Shown here piece after piece: positions 35,601 to 43,829 of a DNA stretch of 64,000 bases. The position numbers were made by a program, and so were the translations under genes. Where the stretch lies: positions 66,202 to 130,201 of the forward strand of contig JAJYXQ010000043.1 of the NCBI GenBank assembly GCA_021796385.1, given 5' to 3'. Each line of letters starts with the position of its first letter. The first letter of the stretch is position 1. The notes beneath the pieces were generated by a model, which was given only the letters and a program-made list of their open reading frames with translations, was not told the DNA's origin and ran no database searches. The stretch is from Thermoplasmata archaeon (GTDB lineage Archaea; Thermoplasmatota; Thermoplasmata; Lutacidiplasmatales; UBA184).

Positions 35601-36625
35601 CCTTGGCCAAGGCCGTCCGGGTGCCCCGAGACCGCGCTGAGACGGTCCGAAGGGACCTCGCGCAGCAGAATCTGCTCTCCCGGTCGTTGAAACCCCTCCG
35701 GGTCAATTCGCATGTGCTGTTTCCCTTGGAAGGAGATCCGGGGGATATTGCGGAGGAAGTGGTCTCGGCCGACTTTCCCGACCAGAAGTCCCGACCTCGT
35801 TCATTCGAAGATCTGGCGCAGGTACCCGAGACCATACGGTCCCAGCTTCCCCGGTCGTTTGACGTGGTGGGAAGCGTCGTGGCGATACGCCTGGAGGAGC
35901 CGTTGCTTCCATACCGGGAAGAAATCGGACGAGCCCTGTTGGCCTTCGTTCCCGGAGTTAGGACCGTGGCGATCGACCATGGGGTTCAAGGCGTCGCGCG
36001 GATCCGCTCCCTCGAGGTCATTGCTGGAGAACGCACCTTGGTCACATCGGTCAAGGAGAACGGACTGACCTTCACGGTCGACCTGGGAGGAGTCTACTTT
36101 TCCCCCCGCCTTGCGCGGGAGCACGGGCGGGTGGCGGCGCTTGTGGAGGATGGGGAGAAGGTCCTCGACATCTTCTGTGGGTTTGGCCCTTTCGGGCTCA
36201 CGATCCTGCGTAGGAATGCGCACGCGAGCGTGGTGAGCCTAGATTCGAATCCCAGGGCGATAGATCTGCTATTGCTTAATGCCCGATCGCTGAAAGTCGA
36301 TCAACGTCTCGAGGCATACTGTCAAGACGCGGCGGTCTTCCTTGAGGAGGAACGGAGCTTCGACCGCGCGATCATGAATCTCCCTCGCGAAGGATATAAG
36401 TACCTTGGGAAGGTGGGGAGGCGCGTGAAGAGGCATGGGAGGCTCCACTTCTATGGCCTGTTCCTCCGGGACCAGCGCCGCACCGCGGACCAGGAGGTGC
36501 TGTCCGCCCTATCATCCCCGAGAGTCCAGAACGCTTGGAGCCTCGAAGAATCCCGGGAAGTGCATCCCTACTCCCCGTCGCGATCCCTCATGACCTTCAC
36601 CCTGAGGAAAGATGGAGAAATCTAA
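35597..36625 (+). CDS. trm5: tRNA (guanine(37)-N1)-methyltransferase, aTrm5
   Basis: Trm5 methylates G37 next to the anticodon to prevent frameshifting. The 342-residue protein starts at MTLAKAVRVP in an ATGA overlap with apgM. It has the N-terminal D1 domain, a D2 segment, and a Rossmann methyltransferase core with GGVYFSPRLAREHGRVAALVEDGEKVLDIFCGFGPFGLTIL (SAM binding), VVSLDSNPRAIDLL and the catalytic MNLPREGYKYL motif. The ORF-track extension upstream is inside apgM and was rejected. It overlaps the ppsA start. Confidence 0.92.
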   Translation: MTLAKAVRVPRDRAETVRRDLAQQNLLSRSLKPLRVNSHVLFPLEGDPGDIAEEVVSADFPDQKSRPRSFEDLAQVPETIRSQLPRSFDVVGSVVAIRLEEPLLPYREEIGRALLAFVPGVRTVAIDHGVQGVARIRSLEVIAGERTLVTSVKENGLTFTVDLGGVYFSPRLAREHGRVAALVEDGEKVLDIFCGFGPFGLTILRRNAHASVVSLDSNPRAIDLLLLNARSLKVDQRLEAYCQDAAVFLEEERSFDRAIMNLPREGYKYLGKVGRRVKRHGRLHFYGLFLRDQRRTADQEVLSALSSPRVQNAWSLEESREVHPYSPSRSLMTFTLRKDGEI

Positions 36626-38975
36626 GGCCCGCCTGCGGCATAGCGACGAGAGCGCAAAGACCGAAGAACGACTGATCGTCCCTCTCGAAGATGTCGGCGA
36701 GAGCGATCTAGCCCTCGCTGGAGGCAAAGCCTCCAAGCTCGGCGACCTCGTAAAGACGGGCATTCCGATCCCTCCCGGATACGTCGTCACCACCCATGCC
36801 TATGCCGCATACGTGAACGAGACCGGGGTCGGAAAGAAGATCGATGCGCTCCTGGCCCGGTTGGACAGGTCGGGCGAAACGGGTGCCGAAGAGGTATCCA
36901 TCGCCATCCGGAAACTGTTCGAAGAGACCCCGATGCCCTCGGCCCTGCAAGATCTCATCCTTACTGCCCACCGTAAGTTCTGCGCGGATCATGATGTCGA
37001 GTTCTCTGCCGTTCGGTCATCCGCGACCGCGGAGGACCTGGACGATGCCAGCTTCGCTGGTCTCCAGGACACATACCTGAACGTGGGCACCCCCGAGGAA
37101 GTTGTCCTGCGCATCCGACGCTGCTGGGGGTCGCTTTTCACCCCGCGCGTTTTGGTCTACCGGAACCGTAAAGGGATCGCTCACGAAGGCGTCAAGCTGG
37201 CGGTCCTTGTCCAGAAGATGGTCGCTTCCGATGTCTCGGGAGTGCTCTTCACCGCGGACCCCAACACCGGAGAGAAGCGGACGATCATTGAAGCGGCATG
37301 GGGGCTCGGAGAACTGGTCGTGGGCGGGGAGGTCACCCCTGACCACTACGTTGTGGACCCCGCCTCCTCTAAGATCATCACCCGGAGCGTGGCGACGCAA
37401 CGGGTGAAGCTTGTCCGAAAACCCGGCGGGGGCAACGAACGGATCCCGGTCGAGGACTCTCTACAACGGGCACCCAAGCTTCAGGACCAACAGCTTCTCC
37501 GCTTGGCTTCACTGGGGAAAATGATCGAGTCCCACTACCGCCGGCCAATGGATGTGGAATGGTGCTTCGAGGGTCGGGAACCTTATATTGTCCAAGCTCG
37601 TCCCGTGACCACGTTGAGCGCCCAACCGGCAACGACTCCCGCAACAACCCCGCCGACTGGCCCGGCCGCCATCCTGCTCAAGGGATTGGGAGCGAGCCCG
37701 GGCGTCGCCGTTGGAAAGGTGAAGGTCCTTTCCGGGGCGGCGGAGATCAACCGCATGGAACCGGGTGAGATCCTGGTCACCACGATGACCACCCCCGACA
37801 TGGTTCCCGCAATGACGAAGGCGGCCGCCATCATCACTGATGAAGGAGGAATGACCTGTCACGCGGCGATCGTATCCCGCGAGCTTGGGGTGCCCTGCAT
37901 TGTCGGGACTCAGGAAGCCACCCGGGTTCTCCATCCGGGCATGACGGTCACGGTGGATGGAAAGCTGGGTCTCGTGTATGAGGGGGCCAAGCCCTCCGAG
38001 GCGCCCTCTCCGAAGGAGACGCACACGGCCCACGGCGGGAGCGGAGGGACGCACCACCCGGTCACGACGACCAAGATCTACGTCAACGTGTCGATCCCGG
38101 AGAAAGCGAAGGAATACGCCCAACTCCCGGTCCAAGGGGTCGGACTGTTCCGGATCGAGTTCCTCTTCACGAGCTACGTGAAGGTGCACCCGCTCTCGCT
38201 GTTGAAACAAGGGAAGGGCAAAGAGCTCGTGGACAAGCTTGCCAAGGGAATCGAGGTGGTCTGCGAGGCGTTCAATCCGCGACCGGTGATCATCCGCACG
38301 AGCGATTTCAAGACGAACGAGTACCGCGGGATGCCTGGCGGGGCGGAGTTCGAGCCCGAGGAGGCCAACCCCATGATCGGCTGGCGGGGATGTTCTCGGT
38401 ACGTTTCGAAGAGCTACCGGGAGGCGTTCATGCTGGAGTTGGAGGCCATCGAACGCGTGCGGAACAGCCGGGGGCTACGCAATGCCCAGGTCATGCTCCC
38501 CTTCGTCAGGAACACGGAGGAGCTTGACCTCATCCGGGTGATGATGGAAGAGAAAGGCCTCCGCCGATCGAAGGACATGAAGCTCTACCTCATGGCCGAA
38601 GTCCCGAGCATCATCTTCAGGGCTCGCGAGTTCGCCAAATATGCGGACGGATTCTCGATAGGGTCCAACGATCTGACCCAGCTCGTGATGGGGGCCGATC
38701 GGGATTCGGACATCTTGGGGAAGATGGGCTACTTCGATGAGCGGGACCCGGCGGTGAAGCGCGCCATCCAGATGCTCATCCATGACGCGCACGAGGCCGG
38801 AGCGACCGTGGGCATCTGCGGACAGGCGCCCAGTGTCTACCCCGAGTTTGCCGAGTTCCTGGTGGACGAAGGGATCGATTCCATCTCACTCAACGCAGAT
38901 ACCGTAGCGCCGACCATCCGCACGATCGCCGCCGCCGAACAGAAGCTCCTGCTCCACGCGGCCCGCCGGGCCTGA
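36612..38975 (+). CDS. ppsA: Phosphoenolpyruvate synthase
   Basis: The enzyme converts pyruvate and ATP to PEP, AMP and phosphate (gluconeogenic direction). Domains in order are the ATP-grasp (LALAGGKASKLGDLVKTGIPIPPGYVVTT, then FAVRSSATAEDLDDASFAGLQDT-like residues), the phosphohistidine swivel with GGMTCHAAIVSRELGVPCIVGT near residue 420, and the PEP/pyruvate TIM barrel ending in GICGQAPSVYPEFAEFLVDEGIDSISLNADTV. Length, 787 residues, is normal. A low-complexity Pro/Thr linker separates the ATP-grasp from the swivel. It overlaps trm5 by 14 nt. Confidence 0.94.
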   Translation: MEKSKARLRHSDESAKTEERLIVPLEDVGESDLALAGGKASKLGDLVKTGIPIPPGYVVTTHAYAAYVNETGVGKKIDALLARLDRSGETGAEEVSIAIRKLFEETPMPSALQDLILTAHRKFCADHDVEFSAVRSSATAEDLDDASFAGLQDTYLNVGTPEEVVLRIRRCWGSLFTPRVLVYRNRKGIAHEGVKLAVLVQKMVASDVSGVLFTADPNTGEKRTIIEAAWGLGELVVGGEVTPDHYVVDPASSKIITRSVATQRVKLVRKPGGGNERIPVEDSLQRAPKLQDQQLLRLASLGKMIESHYRRPMDVEWCFEGREPYIVQARPVTTLSAQPATTPATTPPTGPAAILLKGLGASPGVAVGKVKVLSGAAEINRMEPGEILVTTMTTPDMVPAMTKAAAIITDEGGMTCHAAIVSRELGVPCIVGTQEATRVLHPGMTVTVDGKLGLVYEGAKPSEAPSPKETHTAHGGSGGTHHPVTTTKIYVNVSIPEKAKEYAQLPVQGVGLFRIEFLFTSYVKVHPLSLLKQGKGKELVDKLAKGIEVVCEAFNPRPVIIRTSDFKTNEYRGMPGGAEFEPEEANPMIGWRGCSRYVSKSYREAFMLELEAIERVRNSRGLRNAQVMLPFVRNTEELDLIRVMMEEKGLRRSKDMKLYLMAEVPSIIFRAREFAKYADGFSIGSNDLTQLVMGADRDSDILGKMGYFDERDPAVKRAIQMLIHDAHEAGATVGICGQAPSVYPEFAEFLVDEGIDSISLNADTVAPTIRTIAAAEQKLLLHAARRA

Positions 38976-38990
38976 ACCCGGAGACCTCAC

Positions 38991-40880
38991 ATGACCAATC
39001 GTGACATGCGCGCTGCCGTACTTGGCGGCGGCAACATGGGATCGGGCATTGCCCAGACCTTTGCTACGGCGGGATACCCCGTCTCCGTCCGGGACTTGAC
39101 CGAGAAGGACCTCGACCGGGGTCGGGGGATCATAGAGAAGAACCTGTCCCGATCGGTCGAGCGCGGGCGTATCGATGCACCCAAGAAGGCACAGATCCTC
39201 TCCCGGATCGAGTTCACGACCGAGCTCGCCGGGGCCGTTTCCGGTGCTCAACTGATCGTCGAGGCGGTCTTCGAGGACCCGAAGGTCAAGAAGGCCCTTT
39301 ACACGGACCTCGCCCCCCTCGTCTCTCCGGAAGCAATCGTTGCGACCAATACTTCGAGTCTCTCGGTGGGGAAGCTATTCAACGACTTCCCAGTACCGGA
39401 ACGATGTGCGGGCCTCCATTTCTTCTTTCCCGCCTCCGTCAACAAGCTCGTTGAAGTGATCCCCGGGCCTTCCACATCCCGAAGGACTTTAGACCAACTC
39501 TCCGGAATCTGCTATTCCATCCGAAAGATCCCCATCAAAGTGAAGGATGCACCCGGCTTCTGCGTCAATCGGTTCTTTGTCCCCTTCCTGAACGAATCTA
39601 CTCGTATCGTGGAGGAAGGCATCGCCGGCATTCCCACGGTCGAAGAGGCGGCCAATGAGCTCCTCGGGACCAAGATGGGGCCCTTCCAGCTGATGAACGT
39701 CACGGGGATCCCCATCGCCTTCCATTCGATCTCAACGCTGGGGGACGCCTTTGGTGACTATTACCGCCCCTCAAAGCTTCTAAAGGAGCAATTCGAACGG
39801 GGGGCGAACTGGAGCCTGGAGGGCGCAGTCGAGACCTCTGCCAAGGATGACGTCAAAGGACGGCTCGCGGGTACCGTGATCGGCATCGCCTCTCGCCTCG
39901 TGGAGGAGGGGGTGGCCCGGGCGGAGGAGACCGACCGGGGAGCCCGCATCGGGCTTGCTTGGAAGCAGGGCCCGTTCGAGCTGCTGAACTCGCTCGGTAC
40001 GATCGCGGGGTACGAGCATGTGGACAAGCTCCACCGGCGCTGGGGCGTCACGTTTCCGGTCTCCCCACGCCTTGCAGAGATCGCGATCTTAAATGAACCC
40101 TGGCCGCTGTCGACCGTGCTCTATACAAAGGAGGCGCCGATCGCATGGATACAGCTCGACCGTCCGGAGGCGCTCAATGCCCTCAACTCATCGGTGTTGA
40201 GAGACCTGGACTCCGCCGTGGGCCAGGCGGCGGCAGACCCGGAGGTCCGGGTGGTCCTGATCTCGAGCACATCGAACAATTTTGCCGCAGGAGCGGACAT
40301 TGCCGAGATGGTATCCAAAACCCCCGCAGAGTCGCTCGCTTACACCACGCGGGGCCACGAAGTCCTTCGGAAAATCGAGACGCTTGAAAAGCCGGTCATT
40401 AGTGTGGTAGATGGCTATGCACTGGGGGGAGGTCTCGAGCTCGCGCTCTCCGCCGATTTCATTCTGGCCGGAGAAGATGCGACCTTGGGCCTACCCGAGG
40501 TCTCCTTGGGCATCATCCCGGGTTTCGGAGGGACCCAACGCCTATCCCGGCTTATCGGTAGGGCCAAGGCCAAGATGCTGATCCTGAGCGGGCTCCCCGT
40601 GAGGGCACCTGAGGCGTGCGCCTTGGGGTTTGTAGCCCGGACATACCCTTCCGAGCAGCTGCGGGACGAAGCCCGCGCCTTAGCCCTGACGATCGCCTCC
40701 CGGGCGCCGCGTGCCGTGCAACTGGCGAAACAGGCCGTCGACGGCGGGACCGAAGCTTCCTTACCAACGGGACTGGCCCTTGAGCGTCAGCTCGCAACGT
40801 ACACCTTCACGACCACGGACCTTCGGGAAGGCATGAGGGCCTATCTCGAGAAGCGGAAGCCCGAATTCACGGGTGCCTAA
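38991..40880 (+). CDS. 3-hydroxyacyl-CoA dehydrogenase/enoyl-CoA hydratase fusion
   Basis: This bifunctional 629-residue protein has an N-terminal NAD-binding domain (AVLGGGNMGSGIAQTFATAGY), a dehydrogenase catalytic His in AGLHFFFPAS and a C-terminal dehydrogenase domain. From about residue 385 a crotonase domain follows, with oxyanion loops NNFAAGADIAEM and VDGYALGGGLELALSADF and a second catalytic Glu in LPEVSLGIIPGFGGTQRL. The order dehydrogenase-then-hydratase matches the archaeal crotonyl-CoA hydratase/3-hydroxybutyryl-CoA dehydrogenase known from Sulfolobales. It could serve beta-oxidation or a hydroxybutyrate route. It is 15 nt after ppsA. Confidence 0.9.
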   Translation: MTNRDMRAAVLGGGNMGSGIAQTFATAGYPVSVRDLTEKDLDRGRGIIEKNLSRSVERGRIDAPKKAQILSRIEFTTELAGAVSGAQLIVEAVFEDPKVKKALYTDLAPLVSPEAIVATNTSSLSVGKLFNDFPVPERCAGLHFFFPASVNKLVEVIPGPSTSRRTLDQLSGICYSIRKIPIKVKDAPGFCVNRFFVPFLNESTRIVEEGIAGIPTVEEAANELLGTKMGPFQLMNVTGIPIAFHSISTLGDAFGDYYRPSKLLKEQFERGANWSLEGAVETSAKDDVKGRLAGTVIGIASRLVEEGVARAEETDRGARIGLAWKQGPFELLNSLGTIAGYEHVDKLHRRWGVTFPVSPRLAEIAILNEPWPLSTVLYTKEAPIAWIQLDRPEALNALNSSVLRDLDSAVGQAAADPEVRVVLISSTSNNFAAGADIAEMVSKTPAESLAYTTRGHEVLRKIETLEKPVISVVDGYALGGGLELALSADFILAGEDATLGLPEVSLGIIPGFGGTQRLSRLIGRAKAKMLILSGLPVRAPEACALGFVARTYPSEQLRDEARALALTIASRAPRAVQLAKQAVDGGTEASLPTGLALERQLATYTFTTTDLREGMRAYLEKRKPEFTGA

Positions 40881-41060
40881 GCGAGAGCCCCGGGACTTCC
40901 ATCCCGTAAGGGAAGGTACTTAACGGAACTTATAGACACCTTTTCCAATGGTTTAGGCTGGGAGCAAGGTATCTGAACACTGGGGGAGGGGAAGCGCCGT
41001 GTCGTATCGAACGGAACCTTCTACTCGTCGTTCGGAGCGAGGGCGAGCCGCGCGGTCGCT
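40881..41060. other. Short intergenic region with a TATA-like element
   Basis: About 180 nt separate two convergent genes. CTTCC/GGAAG could form a hairpin near 40910, which may terminate the ppsA operon. A TTATAGA near 40930 faces right without a recognisable ORF behind it, so a small RNA is possible but unsupported. Confidence 0.3.
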
Positions 41061-42356
41061 TCACGCCCGCTCTAGAGTAGCGGTCAAACAATGAGCGCCC
41101 CCAAAGGCTCCCGTGATGTTCGATAGCCGGATCTTCTCGGCCTTCACCCCATGGTCCCGAGCCAGCGGCTTGTTCGGGAAAAAGGTACCGGAGGAACGGA
41201 GCTCGCTATAGTCCATGCTGGCCTGCGTGAAGAGGTCGTGGTACTTCCAGGGATTGGCATCCTCGGCCCGCTTCAAGTTCGCCAAGACCTTTTCGGCGTT
41301 GCTCGCCACATCGGGTACAACGATGTTCCGGTCCCGAATGGTGAGGAAATTGGTCGCGTAGCACATTTGCTCAAGGGTGGTGATAGGAATGATGGTGAAC
41401 CCTTGTCCCGTGAGATAATGGGAGAGCCGGGTCCGGCGGGACAGGTGGTACTTCCCCTCCTCGGCCTTACGGTAGACATCGGTGCGGGCACTGCTTAACA
41501 TGTCGGGGTAACCGACGGCGAGGCCTTCCCCGGGAAAGTTGAGGTACGTGTCGAGATGCATGTTGACCATGGGGTCATTGGTCCGGAGCAGCGGGTGCCG
41601 GGGCTGGTGCACGACCGCCACTTCGGGGTATCCCACGCCTTGGGTTAGGATCTCTCGAACGGCGGCTGGGCTGGTCCGGTCTCCCGTCCCGATGAGCGCA
41701 AAGCTCCCGCATGGGAGGAAATCCCCTCCCTCAAAGGTTCCGGTCCGGACGGCGGCCACGGGCTTTTCTCCAATGGCCCGCCAGGCGAACGAGGTGAGCT
41801 CGGTCTCGCGCCTACGCTGGGGTTTGGCCATGCGCGAAAGGATGATCCCTCGGTCCCCTACGGCCTGTTGGTCCCGCATGAAGAAGAGGTTCGTGAGCGG
41901 AACCCGGAGAGTGGTGAATGGCATGATGCTCCGCGTTCCCTTGCGCTTGACAAAATTGATGGAAGGAGCGAGGACCAGAATCTGCAGAAGGACATCCCGC
42001 TCCAAGAGCGGAAGGTTCTCCAAGAAGTGCCGCCGGGCTCGGCCGGCTCCGTAACCTGTGAACTGGAGGGCCTGGGTAGTCCACTGGGCGAGTTCTTCGT
42101 ACACATCGTGGGAGCGTCCGGCCGCCTCCATGATTATTTCGTCCAGATACTCCACATTGACGCCAAAATCTCGGCGCAGGGTCTTCACCAGGTCATCGTG
42201 TTCGCGGACCGCCCGCTCCAAGCTGAAGACCCGCTCGTACAATGCCGAGAAGGGCTCGAGCAGACCAAAGAGCGCCTCGATACCGGGTCGGCGGACCACG
42301 ACCCGCCGCAACTGGCCCCATTCGGCGACCGCCTTTGCCTTGCCCACGAAAATCAC
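41061..42356 (-). CDS. arcA: Arginine deiminase family protein
   Basis: This amidinotransferase-superfamily protein of 431 residues has the expected active-site motifs: NLFFMRDQQAV, FEGGDFLP, the His-Asp pair in VNMHLDTYL and the nucleophile Cys near the C-terminus in GAFGGAHCLTATL. Arginine deiminase converts arginine to citrulline and ammonia. The helical insertion after residue 60 is consistent with the family. No ornithine carbamoyltransferase or carbamate kinase is adjacent, so participation in an ATP-yielding pathway is not shown. The ATG is about 29 nt after a TATA element. Confidence 0.87.
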   Translation of the reverse strand: MIFVGKAKAVAEWGQLRRVVVRRPGIEALFGLLEPFSALYERVFSLERAVREHDDLVKTLRRDFGVNVEYLDEIIMEAAGRSHDVYEELAQWTTQALQFTGYGAGRARRHFLENLPLLERDVLLQILVLAPSINFVKRKGTRSIMPFTTLRVPLTNLFFMRDQQAVGDRGIILSRMAKPQRRRETELTSFAWRAIGEKPVAAVRTGTFEGGDFLPCGSFALIGTGDRTSPAAVREILTQGVGYPEVAVVHQPRHPLLRTNDPMVNMHLDTYLNFPGEGLAVGYPDMLSSARTDVYRKAEEGKYHLSRRTRLSHYLTGQGFTIIPITTLEQMCYATNFLTIRDRNIVVPDVASNAEKVLANLKRAEDANPWKYHDLFTQASMDYSELRSSGTFFPNKPLARDHGVKAEKIRLSNITGAFGGAHCLTATLERA

Positions 42357-42381
42357 CCCCGGTCCGGGTAACGGTCGAGCC

Positions 42382-42389
42382 TATTAAAG
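42382..42389 (-). promoter_or_regulatory. TATA element for the arginine deiminase gene
   Basis: CTTTAATA on the minus strand is centred about 29 nt before the ATG at 42356 and overlaps the stop of the upstream protease gene. Confidence 0.5.
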
Positions 42390-43289
42390 GCTGGAACTCG
42401 GTTCGGGATGAAGGGGGATGATGCCCGGAGGCTCGGGAGGGACCCCTGGGGGCCAGTATCCGGGCAGGATCTCTTGCCGCCCCTCCCATTGTGGCCTTGG
42501 AAATCTCCCTTGCCGGGCATAGAGGCTCAGAGCGACGAAGGCGCAACCGAACAGTAGTGCATAGCGGATCACCGCGCTTGCCTCGAGCATTCCCGGAGCC
42601 AGCGATAGGAAGCTGATGGCGTCGAATGCGCCGTGGAGAAGAGCGGGCAGCAAGAGATTCCCTCCGGAGTAGATGTAGATATAGGAAAAGGCCAACGCCA
42701 AGGTTACCAGTTGCGCGTAATACACGGGAGAGACCTCAAGGTACGTCTGCGCGTAATAGAGGTGGACACCGGCGAACAGGAACGAAGTCCAGAGGGCATG
42801 GATGGACCAACTCCGGGTCCCCCGGAGGTGAAGGACAGTCCCAAGGACGTATCCTCGGAAGAGTGTCTCCTCCACGAATCCTACAAAGAATATCGAGAAC
42901 AGGATGTAGAAGAGGGGCTCCGACGAGGCCGCCTGGATCACTTGGGTCTGCCTTGATATCAGTTCCTCCGCCCGATGCGGCTCTATGGCCAGATAGGCGA
43001 TGAGAAGAACAAAGGCCAAGATGAATCCCAGGAATCCGAACACCCCATACCATCGCACGGTCTCCACCCCCGCCAAACCGGAGCGGCGGAAGAAGTTTCG
43101 AAGGGGAGTGATGCCGAAGAGCAAGAAGTAGGCGGCAAGGCCAACCCCATAGACCAAAAGAAGTCCCAGGACAAAACCTACCAGGCCGGCCGGGATCCAA
43201 CTCGAGGGAATGACGTACTGGGAAAGTACACCGGCGGCGGTTGCCACCACGGCGAGCGCATAACGAAAGGTGCGATCAGGCCGCACCAT
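42384..43289 (-). CDS. CPBP family intramembrane metalloprotease (CAAX protease-like)
   Basis: This 301-residue polytopic protein has about eight helices and the Abi/CPBP motifs: EETLFRGYVLG (motif 1, with two Glu and Arg), FAGVH (motif 2 His) and a final LLHGAFDAISFL (motif 3 His and Asp). Members cleave within the membrane or process prenylated or secreted peptides; the substrate here is unknown. A Pro-rich cytoplasmic tail of about 35 residues is extra. It lies 4 nt after the 144-residue conserved gene, so the two are likely co-transcribed. Confidence 0.88.
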   Translation of the reverse strand: MVRPDRTFRYALAVVATAAGVLSQYVIPSSWIPAGLVGFVLGLLLVYGVGLAAYFLLFGITPLRNFFRRSGLAGVETVRWYGVFGFLGFILAFVLLIAYLAIEPHRAEELISRQTQVIQAASSEPLFYILFSIFFVGFVEETLFRGYVLGTVLHLRGTRSWSIHALWTSFLFAGVHLYYAQTYLEVSPVYYAQLVTLALAFSYIYIYSGGNLLLPALLHGAFDAISFLSLAPGMLEASAVIRYALLFGCAFVALSLYARQGRFPRPQWEGRQEILPGYWPPGVPPEPPGIIPLHPEPSSSL

Positions 43290-43293
43290 CCGG

Positions 43294-43728
43294 TTACGGC
43301 GTCGGAGGTACGGGGGATTGGAATGCCGAACGTGAATTGAGCATGGGGGATCGGTCGTAGGCGGTGGAGTGTTTGAGACCCGCCTTCTTCAACATGGACG
43401 ATATCGATTCGGTAAGGCCAACCACCTCGGGGCAACGGGCGTGCTTGCTGACGTAGAACTCGACCTGACCGTCTTCCCGGATGGGAAAGATGAGCCGAAC
43501 GCCTCCCAGGTCATACCGGTTGATACCCGAAGGCTTCTTGTCGGCCTTGATAGCCCGGATGTTCTCATCCAAGATGAGCTCCCCTACGGCCGGGTCCTCT
43601 TGCGTGGCGGTGGGGGCACCGGCCTCAATGACCTTCCGATGGATGTCAGGGTAGACCTCTTGGAGACTCTTGAATGTGTAGCGTTCATTCAACACGATAT
43701 GCCCCGTGTATGCCTTGACGACCACCAT
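43294..43728 (-). CDS. Conserved hypothetical protein, about 144 residues
   Basis: No family is recognised with confidence. The start at MVVVKAYTGHIVLNERYTF is chosen because a GATATA element is centred about 26 nt upstream. The TTG at 43770 lies before the predicted transcription start. The protein is soluble, with strands (VRLIFPIREDGQVEFYVSK) and a C-terminal helix (LTESISSMLKKAGLK). It is divergent from geranylgeranyl reductase and precedes the CPBP protease. Confidence 0.6.
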   Translation of the reverse strand: MVVVKAYTGHIVLNERYTFKSLQEVYPDIHRKVIEAGAPTATQEDPAVGELILDENIRAIKADKKPSGINRYDLGGVRLIFPIREDGQVEFYVSKHARCPEVVGLTESISSMLKKAGLKHSTAYDRSPMLNSRSAFQSPVPPTP

Positions 43729-43750
43729 GTGGGGTGCCAGCCCAACCGGG

Positions 43751-43758
43751 TATATCTT
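43751..43758 (-). promoter_or_regulatory. TATA element for the 144-residue protein/CPBP protease
   Basis: AAGATATA on the minus strand is centred about 26 nt before the ATG at 43728. Confidence 0.5.
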
Positions 43759-43829
43759 GATTGCTACCAATAAGGTCAGAGCGAGGGCGAAACGAGGGAG
43801 TCAAGTACTCCCACCGCATCGGTCCGACA

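Noticed and set aside
41061-42356. Complete arginine deiminase pathway
   Set aside because: Only the deiminase family protein is present; no carbamoyltransferase or carbamate kinase is nearby.
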